Source: Longimicrobium sp. (GTDB lineage: Bacteria; Gemmatimonadota; Gemmatimonadetes; Longimicrobiales; Longimicrobiaceae). Taken from it: DNA of 60,646 bases. The notes under the pieces were generated by a model, which saw only the letters and a list, made by a program, of their open reading frames with translations, was not told where the DNA came from and did no database searches. Below are positions 1 through 10,365 of the stretch, piece after piece. The translations under genes were made by a program, and so were the position numbers. Positions within the stretch are counted from its first letter, which is position 1. Every line of letters begins with the position of its first letter. The stretch covers positions 1 to 60,646 of the forward strand of contig DASVQP010000055.1 of assembly GCA_036389135.1 (NCBI GenBank), read 5' to 3'.

Positions 1-303
1 GGCGCATTCGAGTGTGCTCCGCGTAAGGTGGTTTGAGCTTCGCAACCCAAACCTACGCCTTCCGCGCGAGATCCAACACACCCGGGTGCGCCGTCATCTC
101 TTTGCCCCCGCCTCGCTTCCGAGTTTCCGGATGGACACTAAATAGAAGTGCGTGAGTGCGTTGGTAAAGAAGTCCTGAGTCCTAAGTGCTAAGTCCTGGG
201 TGAACTTCTGCTCAGCACTTAGCACTTAGCACTTAGCACTTAGCACTTAGCACTTAGCACTTAGCACTTAGCACTTCCCCTTTGAACTTTCCTCCACACC
301 GAA
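1..303. repeat. Left-edge gene-free stretch with octamer and fold-back heptamer repeats
   Basis: No gene is visible here. Positions 1-110 hold an imperfect long hairpin (arms around 25-40 and 48-65). Positions 147-162 hold two octamers (agtgcgtg-type). From 168 to 200 run heptamers of the form AGTCCTA/AGTGCTA. From 214 to 276 there are nine exact copies of AGCACTT, the reverse complement of the same unit. The two arms form a fold-back array that ends 27 bases before the start codon of the first gene. The tandem structure is read directly; its function is unknown. Confidence 0.85.
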
Positions 304-1482
304 ATGCGCGGCTTCCGCAACTTCGTTTTCTGGTGCCACCTCGTCGCGGGCGTCTTCGCGGGGGTAGTGGTGCTGATCATGTCCGTGACGGGCGTGCTGC
401 TCACCTACCAGCGGCAGATCATCGTCTGGGCGGACATGCGGACGCTGGAGGCGGCGGCGCCGTCGGCGGGGGCGCAGCGGCTTGCGCCGGCGGCGCTGGT
501 GGAGCGGGTGCTGCGAACGGAGAAGGGGAAGCCGACCGCGCTCACCTGGCGCGCAGGCAGGGACGCGCCGGTGCAGGTGGCGTTTGGACGGGAGCGCACC
601 GTGTTCGCCAGCGCGTACACGGGCGAGGTGCTGGGAGAAGGGGGCAAGGGGGTGCGCGCCTTCTTCCGCAAGGTCACGGACATCCATCGCTGGCTCGGCG
701 CGGGCGAGGAGAACCGCGCGCTCGGCAAGATGGTGACGGGCGCCTGCAACCTCGCGTTCCTCTTCCTGGTGGTGAGCGGCTTCTACCTCTGGTGGCCGAG
801 CGAGTGGAGCCGCCGCGCGCTGCGCGGCATCACCTGGTTCCGCCGCGGGCTGCGCCCCAAGGCGCGCGACTTCAACTGGCACAACACCATCGGCTTCTGG
901 TGCGCGGTGCCGCTCTTCGTGGTGGTGCTCTCCGGCGTTGTGATCTCCTACCGGTGGGCGGGCAACCTCGTGTACCGCGCCGCCGGCGAGGCCCCTCCCC
1001 CGCCCGCGGAGGGTGGCGGCCGTCCCGGTGCCGAGGCCGTGCCCCCGGCTGTCGCGCTCGCGGGCGTGGATGCGCTCTGGCCGCGCGTGACGCAGCGTGT
1101 GCCGGGGTGGCGCATCATCACCCTGAACCTCCCGCGGAAACCGGACGCGCCGTTCGTCTTCAGCATCGACCGCGGCAACGGCGGCGAGCCCCACAAGCGC
1201 GCGCAGCTCACCCTGGACCGCGCCACCGGCCGCGAGACGAAGTGGGAGCCCTTCGCCGCCACCTCCACCGGCCGCCGGATGCGCTCCATCCTCCGCTTCG
1301 CCCACACCGGCGAGGTCCTCGGCATCCCGGGCCAGACCCTCGCCGGCCTCGTCTCGCTCGGCGCCGCCTTCCTGGTGTGGACCGGCCTTTCGCTCAGCCT
1401 GCGCCGCTTCAGCGCCTGGCGCGGCCGGCGGCGTGCGCGCCCCCTCCCGGCGCGCGAGCGGGTGAAGGCGGAGGCGGCCTGA
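304..1482 (+). CDS. PepSY-associated TM helix protein (PiuB-like)
   Basis: A 392-residue inner-membrane protein of the PepSY-TM family, whose members are often linked to iron or siderophore uptake and to membrane reductase roles. There is a membrane segment near residues 12-36, a large extracytoplasmic PepSY region, a second segment near 148-165 ending in YLWWPSEW, a third near 197-218, and a last one near 340-365. The sequence FNWHNTIGFW matches the family's conserved N-W-H region around a transmembrane histidine. No clear Shine-Dalgarno precedes the ATG; the upstream DNA is a heptamer array. The C-terminus is short and basic. The family call is firm, but the substrate cannot be read from sequence. 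Confidence 0.85.
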   Translation: MRGFRNFVFWCHLVAGVFAGVVVLIMSVTGVLLTYQRQIIVWADMRTLEAAAPSAGAQRLAPAALVERVLRTEKGKPTALTWRAGRDAPVQVAFGRERTVFASAYTGEVLGEGGKGVRAFFRKVTDIHRWLGAGEENRALGKMVTGACNLAFLFLVVSGFYLWWPSEWSRRALRGITWFRRGLRPKARDFNWHNTIGFWCAVPLFVVVLSGVVISYRWAGNLVYRAAGEAPPPPAEGGGRPGAEAVPPAVALAGVDALWPRVTQRVPGWRIITLNLPRKPDAPFVFSIDRGNGGEPHKRAQLTLDRATGRETKWEPFAATSTGRRMRSILRFAHTGEVLGIPGQTLAGLVSLGAAFLVWTGLSLSLRRFSAWRGRRRARPLPARERVKAEAA

Positions 1483-1525
1483 GGTGCCGCGGGGCCGAGC
1501 AGCCGATAGCCGTTCTGCGACGCTG

Positions 1526-1564
1526 TTGAAGCGTATCTTCAGTTTCCTTGAGGATACGCTTCAA
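1526..1564. repeat. 12-bp perfect inverted repeat
   Basis: The arms ttgaagcgtatc (1526-1537) and gatacgcttcaa (1553-1564) are perfect complements around a 15-base loop. The element sits between the PepSY gene and the next lipoprotein gene. No T-run follows, so an intrinsic terminator is not well supported. It could be a regulator binding site or an RNA hairpin in the leader of the downstream gene. Confidence 0.7.
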
Positions 1565-1656
1565 CCGAACGACGGAACGCCGCGCGAACACGGATCTGGC
1601 ATGCATCTGGCCCAACGTGAGCCGCTTTCCTGAAAAGGCTTACAACAAGGGTCGCG

Positions 1657-2499
1657 ATGCTCGATATGCGAAGGTGGATGGCGGCGGGGATGATGGCGGT
1701 GCTCGCGGCGTGCTCGGGCGGAGACCACGAGTACGATCCGGACAACGATGCGGAGGCGGCGCGGACCACGAGCGCGGCGACGGCGCAGCCGCGGCAGCCC
1801 TCCTCGGCAGAGGTGCCTGCGCAGCCGGTGGCCGCGGAGAACCCGGCGGCTGCGGTGCGCCCCGACTCGGTGCGGGCGGCGTTCGCACGGGGGCGGGCGC
1901 TGGGGGCGAGCGAGATCGGCTGGCTCCGGCGCGACGTCAACCGCACGCAGGTCGCCACCGCGCAGTCGCTTGGGGTGCGCGCCTATGCCGACGCGCAGAT
2001 CCAGCAGCTCGTGCGGCAGGGGCGGCTGGTGGCGCTGGGGGACAGCACGCCGCACTGGGTGCTGCGCAAGATGGACCACTCGGTGCCGTACGTGACGCCG
2101 GATGCGCGCGCCCTCCTGGTGCAGGTGGGGCGCCGCTTCCACGCGCGCCTCGACAGCCTGGGAATCCCGCGCTACCGGATGAAGGTGACCTCCGCGCTGC
2201 GCACCGGCTCCACCCAGGCGGAGCTGCGGAAGATCAACTCCTACGCGTCGCAGACGGCGAGCGCGCACGAGTTCGGCACTACGATGGACGTATCGCACGA
2301 GCGCTTCGCGGTGCCGGCCGGCGCGGGGGCGCAGACCGACACGCTCGAAGAGATGGGGAAGGAGCACGCCAAGATCCTCCAGGGCGAGCTGGGGCGCACC
2401 CTGATCGAGCTGCGCACCCGCGAGCTGCTGCACGTGATGATCGAGGACCGGCAGCCCGTCTACCACTTCACCGTTCGGCAGCGGCTGGCGGGGCGCTGA
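1657..2499 (+). CDS. M15/VanY-like lipoprotein (DUF5715-type)
   Basis: 280 residues. The N-terminus is a lipoprotein signal ending in the lipobox LAAC (Cys near residue 19), followed by a low-complexity Ala/Pro linker to about residue 70. The C-terminal half contains SAHEFGTTMD, which fits the SxHxxGxxxD zinc-binding pattern of M15 D,D-carboxypeptidases, and a final VYHFTV histidine consistent with the third ligand. It is probably exported to the periplasm or outer membrane and acts on peptidoglycan or a related substrate. AAGGG lies six bases before the ATG. DUF5715 is my best family match from memory; peptidase activity is inference from the motif. Confidence 0.75.
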   Translation: MLDMRRWMAAGMMAVLAACSGGDHEYDPDNDAEAARTTSAATAQPRQPSSAEVPAQPVAAENPAAAVRPDSVRAAFARGRALGASEIGWLRRDVNRTQVATAQSLGVRAYADAQIQQLVRQGRLVALGDSTPHWVLRKMDHSVPYVTPDARALLVQVGRRFHARLDSLGIPRYRMKVTSALRTGSTQAELRKINSYASQTASAHEFGTTMDVSHERFAVPAGAGAQTDTLEEMGKEHAKILQGELGRTLIELRTRELLHVMIEDRQPVYHFTVRQRLAGR

Positions 2500-2533
2500 A
2501 CGGCCATCGCGCGACCGGTGCCGCCCTGGACAC

Positions 2534-2557
2534 GGGCGCGATGAACCGCGCCCCTAC
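2534..2557. repeat. Palindromic repeat, GCGCGAT family
   Basis: A 20-base near-palindrome built on GGGCGCGAT and the complementary CGCGCCC, followed by CTAC. The same unit recurs at 7665, 26606, 38752, 41566, 46254 and 53674. It contains an ATG (2541) in frame with the downstream kinase. Confidence 0.85.
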
Positions 2558-2579
2558 CACCACCGCTTCCGGTTCGTTG

Positions 2580-3923
2580 ATGTCTTTCGAGCAGCTCCTG
2601 GTCGGCCGGGTAGTGGCCGAGCGCTACCGCGTGGACGAGTTCCTGGCGAGCGGCGGGATGGGCGCGGTGTTCCGCTGCCACGACCTGCGCCTGGAGCGCG
2701 AGGTGGCGTTCAAGGTGGTCACGGCGCCTCCCGGCATCTCGCGGGAGGCGCGCGGCGTGCTGCGCGCCCGCTTCCTGCGCGAGGCCAAGACCGCCGCATC
2801 CATCGCCCACCCCAACGTCGTTACCGTCCACGACTTCGGCGTGGATGCGGAGCTGGACCTGGACTTCCTCGTGATGGAGCTGCTCGCGGGGGACGACCTG
2901 GGCGCGCGCGTTGCCGGTGGGTGGCGCCCGGCCCCGGAGGAGCTCGCCGGAATCCTGGCGCAGGCCGCGGACGGGCTGGCGGCGGGGCACGCCCGCGGCG
3001 TCGTGCATCGCGACGTGAAGCCGGGGAACCTGTTCGTGACGGGCTCGGGGGGATCGGCTCGGGTGAAGGTGCTGGACTTCGGGATCGCGCAGCCGGGCCC
3101 GGGCGGCGTATCGACCGTGACCCACCTGACCGGCGGCGGCGGGAACCCGCGCACCCCCGGCTTCGCGGCGCCCGAGCAGGAGGCCGGCGACCCCACCACC
3201 CCCGCGACCGACGTCTACGCGCTCGGGCTCACCGCCGTCGCGGCACTCGCCGGCGGGTCGGCCGAAGACCCTCCCGCCATGCTCGACACGCTGGAACTCG
3301 AGCACTCCGCCCTCGCCGCCGTCCTTCGCCGCGCGCTGGACCCTGACCCCGCTCGCCGCTTCCCTGACTGCGCCGCGATGGGTGACGCTCTCCGTCCCCT
3401 CGCCGCGCCGCTCGCGAAGCCAGCACCCGTGCGCCGTCCGACCACGCGCGCCACTCTCCTCGGGATGCTGGCCGTCATCGCGCTCGGGGTCGCGCTCTGG
3501 GCGTGGAATCGTCCGCGCGCCGCCCCCGCGCCCGTGGAGACGGAGGCCGAAGCCGTCGCCGCCGCGGGGGCCGTCTTCCGCGAAGTCAACGCGAGCGCGG
3601 GCCGAATGACGCGCCGCTACGACCCGGACGGTCAGGTGATGGCGTACCTGGACCGCTCCGGTGTCCGCAAGCTCGTCACGCGCCTTCCATCTGGCACAAG
3701 CGAGATGTACTTCGACCGCCACGGGCTCCGCTTCGCCTCCGCGCCCATCGCTGACGCGGACGGAACCATCCAACGCTACTACTTCACCGCGCGGGGCGAG
3801 CTCGCGCGCCACGATCCCTCCATGAACGATTCGCGTGTCAATCAGCGTGCGCGCGCATTGAAGTCGCAGGTGGAAAAGTGGGCGGCGGAGGCGCCCGGCT
3901 GGCCCCCGTTTCCCCCAAAATGA
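2580..3923 (+). CDS. Membrane-anchored Ser/Thr protein kinase (PknB-like)
   Basis: About 447 residues. The kinase domain covers residues 10-275: glycine loop ASGGMGAV, invariant lysine in VAFKVV, catalytic loop HRDVKPGN, metal-binding DFG in VLDFGIAQ and APEQ. A single membrane segment near 295-315 (LLGMLAVIALGVALW) follows, then a C-terminal domain of about 130 residues that I do not recognise and that would be extracytoplasmic. I place the start at the ATG at 2580, because the in-frame ATG at 2541 lies inside a mobile palindromic repeat and the kinase domain begins just after 2580. No Shine-Dalgarno is visible for either. All catalytic residues are present, so activity is likely; targets are unknown. 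Confidence 0.85.
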   Translation: MSFEQLLVGRVVAERYRVDEFLASGGMGAVFRCHDLRLEREVAFKVVTAPPGISREARGVLRARFLREAKTAASIAHPNVVTVHDFGVDAELDLDFLVMELLAGDDLGARVAGGWRPAPEELAGILAQAADGLAAGHARGVVHRDVKPGNLFVTGSGGSARVKVLDFGIAQPGPGGVSTVTHLTGGGGNPRTPGFAAPEQEAGDPTTPATDVYALGLTAVAALAGGSAEDPPAMLDTLELEHSALAAVLRRALDPDPARRFPDCAAMGDALRPLAAPLAKPAPVRRPTTRATLLGMLAVIALGVALWAWNRPRAAPAPVETEAEAVAAAGAVFREVNASAGRMTRRYDPDGQVMAYLDRSGVRKLVTRLPSGTSEMYFDRHGLRFASAPIADADGTIQRYYFTARGELARHDPSMNDSRVNQRARALKSQVEKWAAEAPGWPPFPPK

Positions 3924-3935
3924 CGACGATGTCGA

Positions 3936-4040
3936 GGAAACCGTCTTTCCCCTCTTCTTGTTGTTCCCTCTGTGCCTCTGTGTGAGGCCGCAGTTGCAGT
4001 TCCTTCCTCTGCGTCTCCGCGCCTCCGCGTGAGACCCGCT
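3936..4040 (+). repeat. CTCTGTGTGAG-family repeat
   Basis: Contains gtgcctctgtgtgaggcc followed by a second degenerate copy (ctccgcgtgagaccc). This motif recurs at about 12962, 14126, 36296 and 54855. The element fills the whole gap between the Ser/Thr kinase and the large histidine kinase and ends within a few bases of the latter's GTG start. Confidence 0.7.
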
Positions 4041-4044
4041 GTTC

Positions 4045-7647
<3,603 letters not shown>

Positions 7648-7944
7648 ACTCGCGGCTACACATCGTAGGGGCGCGATTTATCGCGCCCACCCTCCACCTT
7701 CCTCGATCTCTGCGGCACAAACCGATCCCGTAGGGGCAGCCCCCACGTGGCTGCCCGTGCCCGATGCGGCTCCGCCGCCGCCCTCCCAGGGGCGAATGAA
7801 TTCGCCGCTGAAAAACACAAAGTCCGCCTTTGCGGACTCCCGGTCACGTCCCGCGTTTCTCGAGCCGGCTTCAGCCGCCTTCCCGTGGTTCCAGCCGGGG
7901 GCTTCAGCCCCCGGTGTTCGGGCGCCGACATTCGGCACCGGCGT
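7648..7944. repeat. Mosaic of palindromic repeats
   Basis: No gene is seen. In order: a GCGCGAT-family palindrome (7665-7688); a GGGGCAGCC...GGCTGCCC palindrome (7730-7760); a GCGAATGAATTCGC palindrome (about 7791-7806); an AAGTCCGCC...GCGGACT hairpin (about 7819-7842); and a long composite of GCCGGCTTCAGCCG plus GGGGGCTTCAGCCCCC (about 7860-7913). The same units recur in most long gaps of this window in either orientation. The gap is convergent, between the histidine kinase and the methyltransferase. Confidence 0.85.
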
Positions 7945-8631
7945 TTACCCCGCCTCCATCTCGAACACGCCGATCGGCCGCGGCGAGGTATCTTCGCCCA
8001 GGTTCCACTTGGCGAGGGAGATGCGCCAGCCGGCGGCCTCCAGCGACTCCAGCAGGCGCAGGCCGGGCGCGCGAAAGGGGTCGGAGAGGAGGATGCGGCC
8101 GCCGGGGGCCAGGTTGGTCTCGAAGATGTGGCGGAGGTGCGGGTGCATCGACTCGCCGTACAGGACGTCCGAGCCGATGATCCACTCGTAGCGCTCCGCG
8201 TCGTCCCAGGCGGTCCAGTCGGCGAGGCGGTGCTCGATGGCGGAGATGCCGTTCAGCTCCGCGTTGTGCCGGCAGACGGACATGGCCATCTCGTGCCGGT
8301 CCGTCTGCACCACGCGCGCGCCGAGCGAGGCGGCGACGATCCCCGGCAGGCCGGTGCCCGCGCCCAGCTCCAGGACGCGGGCACCGCGCAGGGCATCCGC
8401 GCGCCCGGCGACGTCGTGGGCCAGCGCGATGGCGGCGGGCCAGAGCGCGACGCCGTACGGCAGCCGGTCGCGGAACTCGCGCAGGAAGTGCTGCTCGTCG
8501 TCGTGGGTCAGCACCACACCCGTGTGCAGGATCGTCCACTCGTGCCCCGCCAGACCGAGGCGGGACTCGTGCAGCGGGAACTCCCCGGACTCGGTCTGCA
8601 GCACCTGTGGCCGCGTGGCGGATGCGCTCAT
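7945..8631 (-). CDS. Class I SAM-dependent methyltransferase
   Basis: About 228 residues from the ATG at 8631. The glycine-rich SAM motif I is VLELGAGTGLPGI near residue 90. An acidic strand end lies in VVQTDRHEMAM and a motif-IV-like stretch in WIIGSDVLY. The overall pattern (DVLY, then HLRHIFETNLAPGG) resembles the METTL21/Methyltransf_16 group, which methylates protein lysines, though bacterial members are mostly uncharacterised. A longer reading to 8685 adds 18 basic residues without family similarity, so the internal start is preferred. The substrate is unknown. Confidence 0.8.
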   Translation of the reverse strand: MSASATRPQVLQTESGEFPLHESRLGLAGHEWTILHTGVVLTHDDEQHFLREFRDRLPYGVALWPAAIALAHDVAGRADALRGARVLELGAGTGLPGIVAASLGARVVQTDRHEMAMSVCRHNAELNGISAIEHRLADWTAWDDAERYEWIIGSDVLYGESMHPHLRHIFETNLAPGGRILLSDPFRAPGLRLLESLEAAGWRISLAKWNLGEDTSPRPIGVFEMEAG

Positions 8632-8748
8632 GCCGCGCGCCGGGCGCAAGCGCCGTTCCGGGCGAGGGGCAGGGGCACGGCGCACGGGCGATGCGGACGG
8701 TGCGCGGATGCTGGGTCAGGCGCTTCGGTGCGCGGATATCCGAACGGC

Positions 8749-8787
8749 GAGGCACGGAGAAAAGGCTCTTCTCCGTGCCTCGGTTTT
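8749..8787. terminator. Terminator-like hairpin
   Basis: A strong stem built from cgaggcacggagaa and its complement ttctccgtgcctcg, followed on the plus strand by GTTTTAC. It separates two minus-strand genes (the lipoprotein ending at 8811 and the methyltransferase starting at 8631). The T-run is on the plus side, so efficient termination of the minus-strand transcript is not certain. Confidence 0.5.
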
Positions 8788-8810
8788 ACAGACGGTCCGG
8801 GGAGCTGGCG

Positions 8811-10088
8811 TCAGCGGACGACGGTGAAGTACGTCGGGCTGCCGCGGGACTGGAGCTGCGAGGCAACCACGTAGTCGGACTTCCCCAGGTTGTCCGTCAG
8901 CGTCACCTTTACGATGTCATAACGCCCCGGGGCCGAGCCCTTCGGCATCCGCATGGTACCGCTGGAGCCGTTCCAGCTCTGCTCGCGGGTGGTGCCGTCC
9001 GGGGCGCGGAGCTGAACCGTGAAGCGTGACAGCCGCGCGGGACCGTCGGTGATGTAGTACACGGAGAAGGTCACCCACCCCACCGAAGCACCCGCGCGCA
9101 CCGTTGCCGACGAGATCGTCACCCCGGTCAGGATGAGCCCCGGGTACCACCCCTGCGGCCGGGTCACGCCCACGTCGGAGCGACCCACCCGGTCGGAGCG
9201 CCGGGCGTAGATGGCCGCCCCGCCCCAATCCCGCACGGCCGTCACCTTCCCGCCGGGGAGCACGGTGGCCGTGCTGGGGCTGAGCGACGACCATGCGGCG
9301 TCGCGCGCGTTGCTCACCGCTCCGTTCCCATCCACCCACAGCGCATGGAGGCGGGTCGTGTCGCCGGGGAGGATGTTGATGGCCTCTGGCACCACGTAAA
9401 GCCAGTTGCGCGGCGATCCGTAGCGCTCGTGGGCGCGCGACCACGGGTTGACGGACGCGAACCGGCGGAAGGGCGGCGCCAGGATCTCGATTCCGCCGTT
9501 GGCCGCCTGGGTCGCGCGAACCACTCCGTTCTGGTCCACGGTCGCGTAATGGGAGAACGACTTGAAGGTGGGGCGCGGGCCCGGCACCACGTTCCCCTCC
9601 GCGTCCAGGAACACCACCCGCAGGCGCGCCGTGTCGCCCACGGTGAGCCACACGGACCCGGGGATGACGTGCATCGCCACCGGCACGCCGTGCGCGCGGT
9701 TGGCGGAGAAGAGGAACGTACCCCCCTTCCCCGAGGCGCGCACCGTCTGCTCGCCCTCCGCGGCTCCGAGCGTCCACCGCGTGGAAGCGTAGCCGCTCGC
9801 GTCCGTATTGCTCCGGCGGATGCTCACCGATCCGCCGCCGCTGACCGCGACCCAGTTCACGACCGCGCCGGCAATGGGACGCTTTGCCTGGTCCAGCACG
9901 CGCACCACCAGCAGCGTGGGGAGGGGCGTTCCGGGGAGTCCGGTCTGCCCGTCGCCCTGCGCCATCGACAGCGTGACACCGTTCGCCCGGTCCAGCACGG
10001 GGCCGGCCGGCGGCGCCATGGGCGCATCGTTCGAACACCCGGCGGCCCCCGCAAGGAGGGCGGCAAGGAGCAAAGTTTTACGGTGCAA
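8811..10088 (-). CDS. Ig-like domain surface lipoprotein
   Basis: About 425 residues. I chose the TTG at 10088 because it gives a compact lipoprotein signal (HRKTLLLAALLAGAAGC) ending in a proper lipobox; the open frame upstream has no signal-like sequence. Residues 35-130 resemble a bacterial Ig-like group 1 domain (VVRVLDQAKRPIAGAVVNW and a GYASTRWTLG strand). A Big_2-like stretch follows (VWLTVGDTARLRVVF), with another near 245-300. Such Big-domain lipoproteins are usually surface adhesins or structural proteins. No catalytic motif is visible. The gene is followed by a hairpin at 8749-8787. Confidence 0.7.
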   Translation of the reverse strand: MHRKTLLLAALLAGAAGCSNDAPMAPPAGPVLDRANGVTLSMAQGDGQTGLPGTPLPTLLVVRVLDQAKRPIAGAVVNWVAVSGGGSVSIRRSNTDASGYASTRWTLGAAEGEQTVRASGKGGTFLFSANRAHGVPVAMHVIPGSVWLTVGDTARLRVVFLDAEGNVVPGPRPTFKSFSHYATVDQNGVVRATQAANGGIEILAPPFRRFASVNPWSRAHERYGSPRNWLYVVPEAINILPGDTTRLHALWVDGNGAVSNARDAAWSSLSPSTATVLPGGKVTAVRDWGGAAIYARRSDRVGRSDVGVTRPQGWYPGLILTGVTISSATVRAGASVGWVTFSVYYITDGPARLSRFTVQLRAPDGTTREQSWNGSSGTMRMPKGSAPGRYDIVKVTLTDNLGKSDYVVASQLQSRGSPTYFTVVR

Positions 10089-10365
10089 GGTGTGGTCCGG
10101 GGACGGAGGGAAGCTGCTGCGGGCGCGCGTGGCAGGTGCGCAAGGGGCGGGCCAGTTCCGGAGTGCGCCGGAGTGGAACGAAAGGTTGCGAACCGGCAAC
10201 AAACTTGGCAGCTGCCGAAGCCGTGCGCCTATAATGCCCCTACGGGATTCCGTGCGAACGCCAGCACCGGCGTAACGCACGGAGGGACGCAAGCGCCCCC
10301 TCCCCCAGGTGGTTATTGGGGGAGGGGGCAGCGAGGTGACGAGCGGGGGAGGGGGCCTGCGCCCC
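10089..10365. repeat. Gap with CCCTCCCCC hairpin repeat
   Basis: No gene is seen. A hairpin-forming repeat occupies 10294-10358: a C-rich arm (cgccccctcccccaggt), a short loop, a G-rich arm and a tail agcgaggtgacgagcggggg. The same unit occurs at 30498 and 49695, and inverted at about 41391 and 46166. It lies just past the 3' end of the TonB-dependent receptor gene and could act as a transcription-end hairpin there. Confidence 0.75.

Noticed and set aside
7656-8191. Frames of 86-186 codons across 7650-8190 on both strands
   Set aside because: They translate the palindromic repeat mosaic and antisense methyltransferase sequence; none has a ribosome site or family pattern.
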